DNA of 64,000 nt. Source: Plasmopara viticola. Its lineage: Eukaryota > Oomycota > Peronosporomycetes > Peronosporales > Peronosporaceae. The stretch is taken from assembly GCA_001695595.3 (NCBI GenBank), contig MBPM02000008.1:868001-932000 (forward strand), in the 5' to 3' direction. The notes beneath the pieces are model-generated. The model was not told the DNA's origin. It made no database searches and saw only the letters and a program-made list of their open reading frames with translations. How positions within the stretch are numbered: position 1 is the stretch's first letter; every line of letters begins with the position of its first letter. The position numbers and the translations under genes were made by a program. Positions 11,570 to 24,186 of the stretch are shown one piece after another.

Positions 11570-12597
11570 ATGGTTGCAACGCGGCTACGGTTTGTCGTGA
11601 TGTTCACACTAGTTGCTCTTTTCACACTAGGTGAGGTCGCGGCGAGAATCTCCGGTGCTGCGTCGCCGCCCCAATCCCAGAGCATAGACACGCTGCCTTT
11701 TTTTGATCCACTTCGTCCACGTCGGCTATTGCCTGCACGTCGCTTGATGAACCTTTTTCCGAAACGTCTAGTGGACCCGATAAAAGAGGCTTTTTACGCA
11801 CACCTACCCTTCCCACATGTCGACGGAAGTCTTTTAAAAACAATTAGCCTTTTTGATGAGAAAAAAGTTGGAGAGGTGGATGCAACGAAGATTTTTTCGA
11901 GTCAGCAGTTCAAAAAATGGGACAAAGCAGTCCAGAAAAAGTTTGGAGACAGAGCTGACGTGTTAATGATGTCGACAATGTATCGTCATTTCCGTGAAAA
12001 AGACGTTGGCGGAGTCGAACCAGTCATTGCGCTGGCTCTCAAAAATAAAGACACTCAAGCTCTGGGACTTCGCTTTGAAAACTTGCTACTACAAAAGGTG
12101 GCTAACAACGTAAAAAAAGGTGATGGGGGTTCGATAATCCTTTATATGCGTTATGCGCTCTACCGTGGCTCGGCGGAAAACGATTTGAAAACGAAAATGC
12201 AAAAATTGCTGGGCAGCTTTGACTGACTCGAGATATCGAAAGGCAGGCAATTGCCTCTCCAAAAAATCCCGCGTTTGGTTTGGAGCATTACTTCACGCTG
12301 ATTAGTGGAGGTAGGAAGGTAAAGGACGTCTTTTTGAAATTAAATCCTGATGGAAGGGTGGACAACAATGCTTTTCTGCTTAATGTGCTTTACAACAAGG
12401 CGTCTAGTCCTGACGTCAACGTGGACTTTGCCAATTCCATGCTGTCAATGTTGCGTCGATCAGAAATGACTGACGACCAGATCTTTGAAGTTCTAGGCCG
12501 ATTTGGGGGCAAAACAGTTCCATATGATCTTCGATTAAAGTTACTGGATCCGTTGTCGAAGGCGTTAAAGTCTAACCCGTCGCCATCTGGTTAAGCT
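11570..12597 (+). pseudogene. Candidate secreted oomycete effector (RxLR/WY-like), frame broken near 12220
   Basis: Starting at the ATG at 11570, residues 1-25 form a signal peptide (MVATRLRFVVMFTLVALFTL). An arginine-rich segment at residues 50-59 (PRRLLPARRL) resembles a degenerate RxLR region, without a clear EER motif. The following helices carry a W/Y spacing like WY-fold effectors (QFKKWDKAVQKKFGDRADV, then YRHF). The frame stops at 12224-12226 after 218 codons. Similar helical sequence resumes in another frame from about 12223 to a stop at 12595-12597, so a one-step frame change seems to split a longer protein. Family knowledge: such proteins are secreted and act in the host. The secreted call is firm; the effector class is inferred. 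The short form could still be expressed. Confidence 0.55.
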
Positions 12598-15500
12598 TAG
12601 CGATCTAACGATGAATTCCAACGATACATTTGCGGCTGGTTTTCACACGACATACGACCTCTCGCGTTAACACTTTGTGTTGCTCATGGGTTTGTATAGT
12701 ATCTGGAGTCGAAATATGATTGGAGAAAGTCTTTTGTCAGTCACAGAAAAGACTTGACCGGAGTTGATTGGGAAAGCGACGCTTGATACTTTTTTGGGTT
12801 GCCAGGGTGGCAAAGGGGCCTTGCATCTGAGCACAAGGCTTGCGTGTAAACGATAGACATTTCGAGGTATTAAGTTGAAATTAATACACTCGCATTGCAT
12901 TTTTGAAATATGCTTCTTATACTACCGTCGCGATAATGTACCTCCTTTGATAGGCATTGTACCGGTAGTTGTAACTCAAGAGAAACTTCGGCGAGTTTAT
13001 CTCCCAGTGCGAGGGTATATGTAGAGCACGATAATTTTTTTCCGTCCGCAGCACGTGACATCCGTCTTAAAGAGGATCTGGCTTGTGTCGGATTCATTGA
13101 CTTGATCAATAAGGGGAAAACGGCATAAATAATTTATCTTAAGATTACAAGCCTTACAACTGCAGAGTGCGCTACTTAGAGACTTCTACACGCTTCCTCT
13201 GCTACAATGTTGTCACCTTATATTCACGGATACGCACGACCTGACTCGGTTTTATATAAATGCTAAATAAATTTATTGTAATTTTGAGTAAAGCGCGTCC
13301 GATATTTGATTCTTAACTAAATTCTCATTTGGTTAGATGCCTTCCACTTTTTAAGATATGCCTCCGAACTTCGTGAACGCTGATTCGAAGCAAAGTTTAC
13401 CGGAAGGACTGTATCTCCCCATGTGCTGCCAAAGCCTGGCTTTTAAAAGGCTACTCACCTGTCGCTGCGCGATAGTGTACCGGTTTTCACATTTGTTTTC
13501 TCGTCAAAAAGGTTTGTTTGATGGAACTATCAAAAGATGGTCACTATCAAGTATTGTAAAGATGACGCTACGATTTACATCCACGTGATCCTTTGAGGTA
13601 AATTCTCAAACACCTAGCGTTTAAACTATCCGAATACAGTTTGCCTAAGAAAAACCCCGTACTACTTTGTGCTGAAGCACGGTGGAACGCCTATAACCAT
13701 CGTCTGAGAAAACGTGATGGTCAGAGGTGAGTGTATGACGTTTAAATCATATCGATTGCTTTAGTTGGCGGGGCCTCTAAACTGCTTCACAAAGTCGCCT
13801 GCCTTCGCAGCGAGCTCCAGGTTGACTCGTCCGCTCAAAGTGAACAGTCTTGTGAATACGCTTTCTTATGATTGATACGGTGGCGGCTGTATACACTGTC
13901 ATCTGACCTGTACTCGTCACATTCAATCGAATAGCGCTTTAAAAAGGTATAGGACATACGCAAGGTTCAGAGCCACGAGAACCAAAATTCCTTTCGGAAT
14001 CCCCCACATAATATGCTGCGTGTATCGTCATCGTTTAGGGGATGTCGATGGCGTACGTCTCTTTATGATCGTGACACTTTCAACGCATCAATGTTCTATC
14101 GTGTCCCAGACTACCGGACTTACACTTTTTAGCGGGAAGTATGGCATTTATCGATACTTCACCACCTTCATTGAAAAAAACATTTGGAATTCCTCTTTTA
14201 TGTTTGACTGAATCTGTCTTGTTTAGATGAGGCAAATCTGATCGTAACCTTTGCCGTTATGATTTTTTCATCCAGCTGAGCTTCTTGACTGACCTTGTGA
14301 TGAAGTTGGTAAAAAAAGCTCTTCAAGTCTCATCTTAACTTGTCTTAGAGCCTACACGCCTCGAAGACTAAGTGGACCTCTTGGCGCCTCGACACCATTA
14401 GCATAAGAGCGTGTAAAGCCCTTGAATACTAAAATTGCTAACTTGAGCCATAATTATGGTGCCTCAGCCAACACTCTACGCATATCTCAAGATTGAGTCC
14501 TTTCCGGTTGATTGTCTGTCCATAGATGGTCGGTTATCGATATCATTATATGGTTCCTATCAAGTTGAACAGTGTTTATTATAACGCCCCCGTAAACAAA
14601 GAGAAGTGATTTTAAAGTGTCAGGAAGGCTATGATACATAGATACCGAATCATTCACGACCTTGGTGTTTACTTTTGACAAAAATGGCTGGATTTGCTAT
14701 CAAATTTAATATCTTGTTTAGGCGGCACAATACTCGTATTTCCTAGACCCTTCGGTAAGTAAATGACAAAGTCGAGCCTAAAGAATTTTGAACATTCGTC
14801 GCTATAGGTAGGCTTTGTAAAAGAGCCGACGTGTGAGCCGAAAGTTCGGCTCTCTGGCATGTCAAAGGTGTGAACGTGCCTAGCCACCCATCAATACATC
14901 GAAATATTGTAAATACCAAGGACGACGAATCAAAGAATATTTATTGCCTTTTGCATCTCTGTCTGCGGTGAAGAATCGGCTTTAGGGCTTCAAATTAGCA
15001 TTTGTATTGCACACCTGACGAGTAAATATAACGAGAGGGCTTATTAATATACAATGTGAGCCAACGCATAATCTGGCCTGCGTGAGAGTGCATCTTAAAG
15101 TACATCAAACTCTCACGCTTTTTTGACGTTAATTGTAAATCACGAAGAATAACAAATATCACGCCATTTGTTGAACCAAGCAAGGCAGTTATATCGTCAT
15201 CTGCAAGAATGGGTGGTTTGTTTTAACCACAAAAGCTTAAGAGCTAGGACATACTCTTGAAACTAAACTAGTACATGCGTTATAGTATGCCATTAATGGG
15301 TTGCTACACTCGGCGGCTCCAAATTACCTGAGCTGGATGAACATAGATCTTTCTCATCGAGCCTTTAAGAAGCGCACTGGAAATTTACGAGTGCACAACT
15401 TGCTTTTAACCGTCAAAGTCTAAACAGGCACCTGCTGAAACTCTTCATGGTGTTACCAAAAGCATCCCAATGCCGACTCGCCATGTTTCGTTCTATTCAA

Positions 15501-17353
15501 GATAATCTGATGATGATGAGTGAGGGGATTTTGACGACAATATTGCTGTCTTATCGTAAAAAACAAGAGCAGTGTTATACTGCTCTCGTTTGAATGACTA
15601 TTGTCTGGTGACACAGTATTAAGTGTCTGACATGTGGTCAATTTTGCGCCCCAAAACCCTAGTGGATCGCTATTTTGCTGTATTTGTAAGCCGCACCGGC
15701 GTGTTGGAAATAGTGAATTTCCATTTTTTAGTGACAGTTATGTAAATTATGCGCCACAATCTTGACATCTTTCACGATCGCTTACCCAAGTGTTACGTAC
15801 ACTACTTTTGAGACTTATTTTGAGATATCTTCGCCCAAAATAGAGGTTGGGATGTGATTTATGCGAGAAGTCAGTAGTAACCTCAAATGTTTCAAAGTAT
15901 AGTGACTCTGATAGCTTTGGCAGTGCCTGTAATTGGTACGCGCCTACTGTGCAACGATGAACATTAATTTTTCTGTTAATTTGTCAGCCACAAGATTGTC
16001 CGTGACACTTGGTGTTCGACTACATAGTGAATTACTGTTCTTTTCTTACAAAACTATATCCCCCTATTAATAGAGCTATAACACCCACATTTAAGACAAA
16101 GCTTAACGCATTGCCTTGTGAACCTATGCTACAATTTCTGCCTTGGTGTCTATGTTGTCCACCTGCGAAGCTTTGTTAATCTGCTATCCAACCGTACAGC
16201 TATACTACCCACATACAGAGCTATCTTTGGCATGTATGGCAGCCGGTCCTGCCAAAATGTCACAAAGACACATCTTAATTGGAAAGATTTGATAATGTCA
16301 ATTTTTCAATTCTTTAGTTTGGGCGTGTAAGTGTCCCAGCTTTCTATTCGAAAAATTACGCACAAATGGGATGAGAAGACAATTCACCATATTCAGGCTG
16401 TGCAAAATCTGACGGCTAATGCCTATGACGTTGCCCGCCAATCGATTTAGGCTCGACCATTTGAGTCACATCGTGTGTGTGTGATCAAGGAATTTCAATG
16501 ACAAGTAACGTTATCGTGCTGTGGATATTTTCAAGGTTTGCACGGAAGTACCATTTTGACCCGAGAGATGTCCTTACCCACCAAATCAGTCAGCTTACTC
16601 AAGCTGAATCCTTTTGTTGCTCAATTTAGAGCATCAATTGACCCATTTTGGTCGGCGGCAATCTTTCGCTGGCGCTTGAACGTTTTTGATGCGCAGGAGC
16701 CTACCAAGACCTAAAATATTTTATTATAATGTCGACCACGTTTATAGATAAGCAGCAACTTATCGCTACTACTTTTTCTTAACAAGCTGGTCTAACTTTA
16801 TAGTGTGTCACACCCACACATCCAGCACGAAGTCACAAATTGCTTCATACAAGCACCCCGCTTAGTGGCCAGTTGCTTCTAGTGATGAAGTCACGGCTTA
16901 TGATCGGGACTCTTTGAAGCCCTCAAAAAAGGCAAAATTACACTTTTTTGGCCATCTACAAGATAAGCACGGCTTATATGTCTTTGCTTGCTGCACCCCT
17001 AGCAATGGATGATGCTTTTCTCGGCGACACTTAACTTCATTGGAGCTGCGACAAAGTTAGCGTGCCTCGTAGACAATTACTCAGAGTCTGTGAAGCTGAT
17101 CAACTACAATCCGGGAAGTGAGTCTGCTTATGTCTGATTGTCTTTGAAGTGCGACTGAATTGTTCTACTAAACATCACAGCCCACACGAAGGAAGCTGAG
17201 TGCGAGGCAAACTCAAAAAGTCTAGAAAATACTTTGAGTTGTTCTAATAGCGACGACCCATAATGTAGGCCATCAGCTTCCTTGGCTTATGAGTTTATTT
17301 ATATGGCTTGCGCTTATCCTGCTTATCGGCAAAGGAGCGTAGTCGCTGGCAGA

Positions 17354-17448
17354 GGAAATAAGTGTGTTCTAAGTATTAGGTACAAAGTTAGCTGATAAAT
17401 TTATTATCAGCTAACTTTTTCCCTAATACTTAGAACACACTTATTTCC
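17354..17448. repeat. 95-bp near-perfect hairpin (inverted repeat)
   Basis: Two arms of 45 bases (17354-17398 and 17404-17448) are reverse complements with about two mismatches, around a 5-base loop. The left arm starts GGAAATAAGTGTGTTCTAAG and the right arm ends with its complement. No coding sequence spans it and I see no clear flanking duplication. It could be a small foldback/MITE-like element, a hairpin RNA source, or an assembly artefact. Confidence 0.9.
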
Positions 17449-19601
17449 GGTGAGGGAGCTTTTATACATTACGCTAAAACGCGCATAAGTACCAGTCCAC
17501 AGAAACTCTGCTTTGCATACAAGCGATACTGCCTATAAAATCGAGTCATGAAAATAAGATGGCTTTTAATGTTTGTCAAGCGCCTACCGAGGGTGTGCAT
17601 GATTTTGAAAGCGACTCAAGTCGGTCATAAGATCTTACAATTAATAATCAATTCGATATGTGCTTGATCTGAAAGATCGGTCTGTTAAACTGCATTCTAT
17701 TGCACATTTTGCTTGCTCTAGAATAAGGATCGTGAGCAGTTGTTCACCGAAACCTCGCATTCCATGGTGTGCTCAGATATACATAAAGAGTATATTAAGT
17801 ATACTAAGAGTGCTGCAATAAAAGACGCGCGTAAAAATGGTATGGTATTGTTCATAATGTTTAGAATTTGGCACTAATATTAATCAATACATATGCTTGA
17901 TGTAATAGACTAAGTTTGATATAATTTCACTAAGCAATTCTCTTAACGTGCTATTTCGAGCCGTAAGACGAAGCGTCGGCAACTCCCACACAACACCGAG
18001 GGTAGCATTGGAAGCCTCAACTTAGTCGTGGCCGCAGTGGAGTCACTTCAAGGTCTTTGTATTGATCACGGGTGAAGCGGTGCACCCGTACAACGAGCAC
18101 AAACACGTCGTAAGGGTCAATGGTCGAAAAGAGCTTCAAGATACGCAGCACGGTAATCTGAGAAAAACATAGGACAGTCTTTATGCTGCCAGTCATTAAA
18201 AAGAACTGTTTTTGGCTAGCCAATACTCAGCGGAACAGTCCTCAAGACATCAGCGACTTTTATACTGAACAGCGTAAAAGAATGTCCGCCTGATTAATAT
18301 TTTTAATACCAAACGTCAGGACTCACAAAAACAATTTGCGCCATTGTCATCGCGAATTTATCTTAAAATACTATAATGGTGGCCGTGGGAGCAAAGAATT
18401 TTCCAGGAGGACAAGCACTGCAGCAAAATTGGCGGAATCGATATTGACAGCTGTAGCGAAAAAACATGCCCAGCGCTACGACAGACATGTGAATAGTGGG
18501 CTTGTCGGGGACCATAACAAACGAAAAATGATAGGTGTGTGAGACATGATATTTTGTCGGAATAAACCGCAAAGAAACCATTGTACTCTACGAGACGATG
18601 TGACTTCCTCTCAAATATATTAAAGTAGTGTCGTATGACGCTTGACTCCTACCAGACACCTATAGTTGCCGACACGGTGAACGTCCCAATTGACGTATCA
18701 TAATACGTCACTTATCTGAAGCCGAAGTTACATATTTGATTGCCGGCATAGGACAATAGCGCCTTATATAAGATATGTTGTACTTTCCGACCGTATTCAG
18801 GGACTGAACGTGTTTCCAGCCAACTGAATAGCAGCCTAAAATACAAACCACACATCGTTGGAAGATATTAGCCAAAAGTACCGTACTACCTATCACATCA
18901 ATTAAGATGTTTGGTTAAGGTTACGAAATCAGATGTATAGCTAGCATATTTCCTAACACAAACAGTTTACACGCTGTTGTTGCTGCATTATTCGTTTTTT
19001 TAGGTGAAAAAGTAAGTAGAATATGTAATTAATGTGGTAAGGCAAAGTGAAATGATAGGCGTTCTGTGTTTTTCATGAATAAGCTGTGAATGAGTGAGCA
19101 TAGAAAAGGAGAAACGTCATCATAATGCAATGCAGTACTATTGTCTTACGATTTTGCACTCATACCTTCTTTTGTCTGCAGCTAAGCAGCTTCACGTTAA
19201 AAATATATATTCTAACCTTACAAGCCAAAATTTTCTCCAGTGTCAGGGTGACTATAACGCAAATAATTATAAACAAATGCTGATACAAATAGCACTATTC
19301 TTTCTGATCTACATCGTATTTTAGATCAAGAGGCTTAGCAAAAGGGATTTCTTGTAGTCGCGTCTGTCCAAACGCCAAACATCGTTACGTCATCAGACAA
19401 AAATCTAGTTTGAAGAATTAGACTTCTTTGTCGACGACGACACCTTGAAGTAAGAAGCTGACAGCCACAGGAATGTTTGTTTCGATAGATAACATTCCTT
19501 ACGCTCAGCACTAATGGAGAAGAGCGACGAGTGACTCTAGCAGTCTCTTCGATACCCGGAAATCCCAGAAATTAAAACATCCTTTAAATTTTGGCTTCAT
19601 T

Positions 19602-19651
19602 ATCGCAATTTTTCATCTCCAGACTATACGATAGAGATGAAAAATTGCGAT
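19602..19651. repeat. Perfect 18-bp hairpin with 14-base loop
   Basis: Arms ATCGCAATTTTTCATCTC (19602-19619) and its exact complement (19634-19651) flank a 14-base loop. It sits in noncoding DNA about 2.2 kb from the 95-bp hairpin. No terminator function can be assigned, since oomycetes do not use bacterial hairpin terminators. Confidence 0.85.
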
Positions 19652-22018
19652 CCAAAGCTCATTTTCTGTCCGTACATAGCCCGCATGCTAATGTCTTATG
19701 ACTCCGTCTCTCGGAGCAATTTACGAAAATGTACTAACAGGAGTCAGGTCACCAGTCCGGCAAAGTTTGGAGTGTCATGTAAAACCTTAGATTTGAGAAG
19801 ACGTATGGATAGAGTTTTGCATAAAAAGATCCCTAATTAAGATTGTAATTTGCATTCGATTGCATGATTCATCAATATTACTTCAAAGATTGTAAATGTA
19901 CGTTTACTGAAAAATTCTATCATTGCTTTCACTTTATTAAAGCAGAGATCCCGTCAGCACTTATTAATTTTAAGCACTGGATAGACTGTCAAACTTAGCC
20001 TTTATGGACGCGTAGTATGCGCTGGCTTACCAATTTTCTATCCCAAAAAATGCGACAGTCCTCACAATTCTTCTAACCTCTAAGTAGAACGCTTGCCTTA
20101 CATGAAAAAAACTATACTTCGGAGCTCTAACGCAGTCCGGGCGACCCCGGTGCGCTCACTAAAATGTACATACTAAAGACTCTTACCGTTGGAAGATAAA
20201 AAAGTGACATTTTTCATTTGGATTGGAGATGTCGAGCCGGCGATAGGGGTATTTTTGGTCTTATAGGGCTTCTTGCGCGTCGCGTACGCGCTCCAACACC
20301 TGATTGGAGCTAAAGGTAAGTAAAATGCCTGTAGAAGTGCTTCAATCCATTTAAGCGCTTGGAGTGATAGCTAACAGCAATGCTCCTTCAACCTGATTTG
20401 GGTTCCGACAGCGCGCCTGATTCTCTACCTTAAAGCAATTTGGGTGGACCCAAATGTTACGAAGATAATCTATCACTGTAATGCATCTCCTTGAGAAGTC
20501 AAAAAGAGTGTGCTTATATCTTGTTCAAGAGTTAAACTGCTCCTCACGCAACTTTTTCGAATGCAGGAAACAATCACAAAAAGACTCCCACTTAAAAAAG
20601 TCGTAGTTGAGTACAATCTGACCATATATTGTCCTCAGTAGTGAGCTCCGTGGGACCTATTCTACTTAATGTATCAATAAATTGGATTTTTGTCTTGAGG
20701 AGGACTGCTAGCAAAAAGGAGTACCTTCCAGCTAGAAAATACTAGTCACTAAAAATGCTCGGGAACCACAGCACACTATAATAAAGTAACGGGTAGCAGT
20801 TTCTTAACTCCTAAAAGTTATACGTCTCTCATATAACACAGCTTTGGATTGCTGTTGACCACGCAAATATATGGGTCAGAAATCTCATTTTTTGTCCTCA
20901 TAGACTCTAGTGCATCGAAGAACTTTGCACACCAGTAAGTTATTATGTCTATTTAAAATGATATCGACATGCTCTAATGGAGCTGTCATTTTAAATCGAC
21001 TGGCTAATGGAACTGTGCTTAACGTTCCTGAAGCCAGAACAGACGTGGCTGTAAAAAAAGATTTCTACAGCACGGACTGACTTCTTGTCATTTACATGAC
21101 TTAATTATAGGATTGCCACGGCCTCGAACCGAATCGTGGGAGGTAAAAGGGGACCTTTTCACGCAACAGAGATTTAATGATCATTTTCTTAGGTTGTGCG
21201 TAGTCCTTCTTTAAAGGATGCCTACGCAACGAGACAACCAAAATAAATATAAGATATGTAAAAGGTATTAATGGAAGCCGTGACGGCGCCATCAAAGACT
21301 TACAAGTCAATATAAAGAATCTGCTGCTACTAGATGTGCTGAATATATATTTTTAATGTGGGCAGCATAGCTTCGCAGATGATATATCACTGCCAGCTGC
21401 AAGTAGCAAAGCTTTTTAAGTATGTAACACACACTTCGGGTACAAGACTTCTACACATGGATCCGTAGCATGTTGTAAAATAAAGTCCGCGGAGATAAAT
21501 TGGAGCTGCTTTATTAAATTGGCCCCTGAGTGTCACGGACAATCTCGTCGCTGAAGAAAAATATTCACGACCATACGTGGCGGACGTAGTGTCACTGGTA
21601 ACGTGCTTTGATCATTATAAATTTGGATTGTTAAGCTCAAATCTACCGAGTTTTGATCGAATTAAACGCCGGAAATTTATCAGAGGTGGTGCCCAAAAGG
21701 GCAAAAACTTCCTTTCTCTATTAGCATTCTTTATATCGGTCAAAGATGTTGCGCTTGGGGTAAGAGACTATCAATGATAGTCTCACAATTTTTTTTTTGG
21801 ATAAGCACCACACCCATCGCAAATTACACCCGTCGCAAAATCAAATTTACATACCTTACAACACATTTAAATTCTCTATACACATACGTCAACATGCCAT
21901 TGGCCTCAACACTTACAAAACTCTTTATGAAGCACTGAAATTAATGCAAAAGTTCTCACTAAAGGAAGGTTATTCGACAAAAAAGAAAATGACTGAGAAT
22001 GACTAGCACGGAAACACC

Positions 22019-22036
22019 CGTGTGTCGATACCGGCT
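22019..22036. repeat. Short repeat GTGTGTCGATACCGGCT, copy 1
   Basis: The string GTGTCGATACCGGCT recurs near 22610. Motifs of this kind with a palindromic GGTATCGACACAC flavour are common at oomycete LTR ends (recollection, not verified here). The two copies may be LTR scraps. Confidence 0.35.
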
Positions 22037-22397
22037 CCCAATGACTAAAGACATCATTGAATAGATAGGCTAGGTTGTGGTAGAAATGCAATGACTCTTT
22101 CTTGCTCTCGTCGTGCATCGCCACCTGCAGTGTGCATTGTCCAAGGCTACATGCTCAACAAATGAGAAAAGTCTGAATGGATAAACTCACGGCCACACGG
22201 GTTGCAAGCCCTGGAAGGTATCTTCGCATCGTAAGTGAATAAGTGCATGACGCTGCTTAAGGAGGAGCTGCAGCATACAAGATTGGCGAAGAGCAAGTAC
22301 ACAATGTGAAGGCTGACGGAAAGACGTTGAAGACCGGGCGGAGGTGAAGGTCAAGCAATTTTAATATGGAGAAGATGGGCGGTAGGATTTATGCATG

Positions 22398-22459
22398 ATT
22401 TCACGCCAGATGGATAATTTTCACTCATTTGAGTAAAAATTATCCATCTGGCGTGAAAT
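22398..22459. repeat. Perfect 24-bp hairpin with nested inner inverted repeat
   Basis: Arms at 22398-22421 (ATTTCACGCCAGATGGATAA plus four more bases) and 22436-22459 are exact reverse complements. The 14-base loop contains its own small inverted repeat (ACTCA...TGAGT), extending the foldback. It lies in noncoding DNA. Confidence 0.9.
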
Positions 22460-22606
22460 ATAGTACAATCTTACTATTTGTATAACGTGAGCTATAATTC
22501 GCGCCTTAAATAAAAATGTTCAATTTTGCGACGGGTGTGGTTTTACGACTTATTCAAAAGAATTTGTGGCTCATACCTGGGTGTGTGTGGCGATACCTAG
22601 GAGGGT

Positions 22607-22624
22607 GTGTGTCGATACCGGCTA
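22607..22624. repeat. Short repeat GTGTGTCGATACCGGCT, copy 2
   Basis: This is the second copy of the string at 22019, in the same orientation about 590 bases away, preceded by a related degenerate GTGTGTGGCGATACC. It may be the other end of a decayed LTR or solo LTR. Confidence 0.35.
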
Positions 22625-22776
22625 CTCCCGTAAAAAATCGCCCGGTTTTTTTTGGAAGTATCTCTTTAAAACATTTACCTAATAGGAGAGCTCAACAAGA
22701 GCTTAATTCAGAACAAAGGAAAACGTAGTATGTCACTAGGCAGTCGTCATTGCCACAAGAGCCTACATTGCTCTGA

Positions 22777-23388
22777 TGTCTCCTTTGCCAAGCATGCAAG
22801 GATTGGCATGATGCAATTGTCAGCATTTCCAGGCTCATTATCGACTTTTGGACAAGTTCGACATCAAGCGCTTGTACGTCTGTTCAAGAAATCCTCAGTG
22901 ACCAAATTCCAGATGACACCTATCGAGACCTCGCCCGAGCGTATGCGAGGATTGACTTGTTCTTTCGTAACCATGCATCTGCCATTTTTTACGACCCCGT
23001 GAGAATCCAACCGTTGTGCTGCGAAGAAGCGATTTCGAGTATTCAGTACTGCCATTTTTTGACTTGGGCCAATCACACCTTCGCAGCATTGTGTGCATTT
23101 AAGCTGGGGCAAGACTTCAAAAGCTACTTGAGTGCCCCAATGCCTCATGCGTAGGAGATAATTCTGGATCACCGCGCGAGTGAAACCTTGGACAATATCT
23201 TAACGACTTCCTCTGCTCATAAATTCGACGAAGAGAGATGGGCAAGTAACAAGGAAGCCGTCGCCATCATCAAGTTGATTGCATATCGTCAGTCAGCATG
23301 CGCCCTCGTCAGCTCCTGCACTGTCGCACATCAAACGTTGAAATGCGCCCCCACGGGTGCTGACGCGAACGCCTCAGTTGCTGACTGA
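22777..23388 (+). pseudogene. Degenerate unidentified ORF with one in-frame TAG
   Basis: One frame is open from 22777 to a TAG at 23152-23154 and continues to a TGA at 23386-23388. The peptide looks genuinely coding (for example IPDDTYRDLARAYARIDLFF and CHFLTWANHTFAALCAFKLG), with balanced helical composition. No clear ATG begins the frame. I do not recognise a family; a transposon-derived protein is possible given the surrounding repeats. Confidence 0.35.
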
Positions 23389-23699
23389 CGTAATGCAATA
23401 AAAAAATTGCGGCGACAGTCTCCTTACCACTTGCCCACCTTTCTTTCTGCAAGCGCTTGACATCGAATTCGTTATGCATCTTCTTTCAACTCCTTAGGGC
23501 TGGACACGTGTGAAAAAATACCCAACAAAGTGTAGTCTATCGATTGTACCAGTGTTTTAAACATTTTGTATCACATTTTGATGAAATTTTTTAGTATGAG
23601 TCAATATATCCTTCTATACATATTCACATCTGCGCTTTACCAAATGATCAGCAAACACAACAACTGACAAGCCTTCCTCCCTCCATATGGAATAGCCTT

Positions 23700-24186
23700 T
23701 TAGTCGCGCTTCGGAATGAGCAAGCCACCCTTTGCGCAATTTGAGTGCATCAAGTCGTCAATGTTCATGAAAATCCGCTCTTTCGGGACATGTAACTCCG
23801 CGCTTACAATCTCCGTTAGTACTGACGCGGTCTGCACAAGTGACATCAGTCTTAACTCAGTAGTAGGTACAGGTATTACCACTGTTAACAATATATGTAC
23901 CCTAGAGTTATGCTCAGCGTCCACCTTGCCAATGCTTCGTAGCTGGATCATTGCACACGGCTAAAGTAGCAACGACGTCAATATTGTAGCACAATAATCC
24001 AATGTTATAACCACTCACGGCATCGGAAGCTTGGTAAAACATTGGGGCGCTTAAATCCAGGTGAACCATCACAAATTGTTCTGACTTACCAAGGGCGGAA
24101 GCCACGCCGTTGGAGATTGCAGCCATAGCCCTACTCTTGTCGAGGTTGCTAGGGGAAACGTTGGTCGTAACCTGCACGTATGGCAT
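23700..24186 (-). CDS. MIF: MIF/D-dopachrome tautomerase family protein
   Basis: Three exons give a 119-residue protein: 24186-24019, 23960-23901 and 23831-23700, with introns of 58 bp (GTGAGT...TTTAG) and 69 bp (GTACAT...GTGCAG), both phase 0. The product starts MPYVQVTTNV, keeping the proline that becomes the catalytic N-terminal residue in this family. Across the first junction it restores PCAMIQLRSIGK, matching the conserved PCALxxLxSIGK block of MIF. The C-terminal part (KERIFMNIDDL) fits the last strand and helix. The length is normal for MIF (about 115). Family members tautomerise phenylpyruvate-like substrates in vitro, and animal members are cytokines; the role in oomycetes is not shown here. 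No signal peptide is present, as is usual. It is head-to-head with the HIS4-like gene. Confidence 0.92.

Larger units (their letters stand above)
12600..22700. other. Ten-kilobase gene-poor AT-rich tract
   Basis: Only short ORFs without recognisable motifs occur. The notable structures are the three hairpins listed separately and a few shorter inverted repeats: 11-bp arms around 20952-20993, and about 9-bp arms at 21764-21784. No tRNA, rRNA or recognisable retroelement coding sequence was seen. The tract is probably old transposon debris decayed beyond recognition by eye. Confidence 0.5.

Noticed and set aside
20950..20995. Inverted repeat with 11-bp AT-rich arms
   Set aside because: Short and AT-only; expected by chance in this composition, unlike the three listed hairpins.
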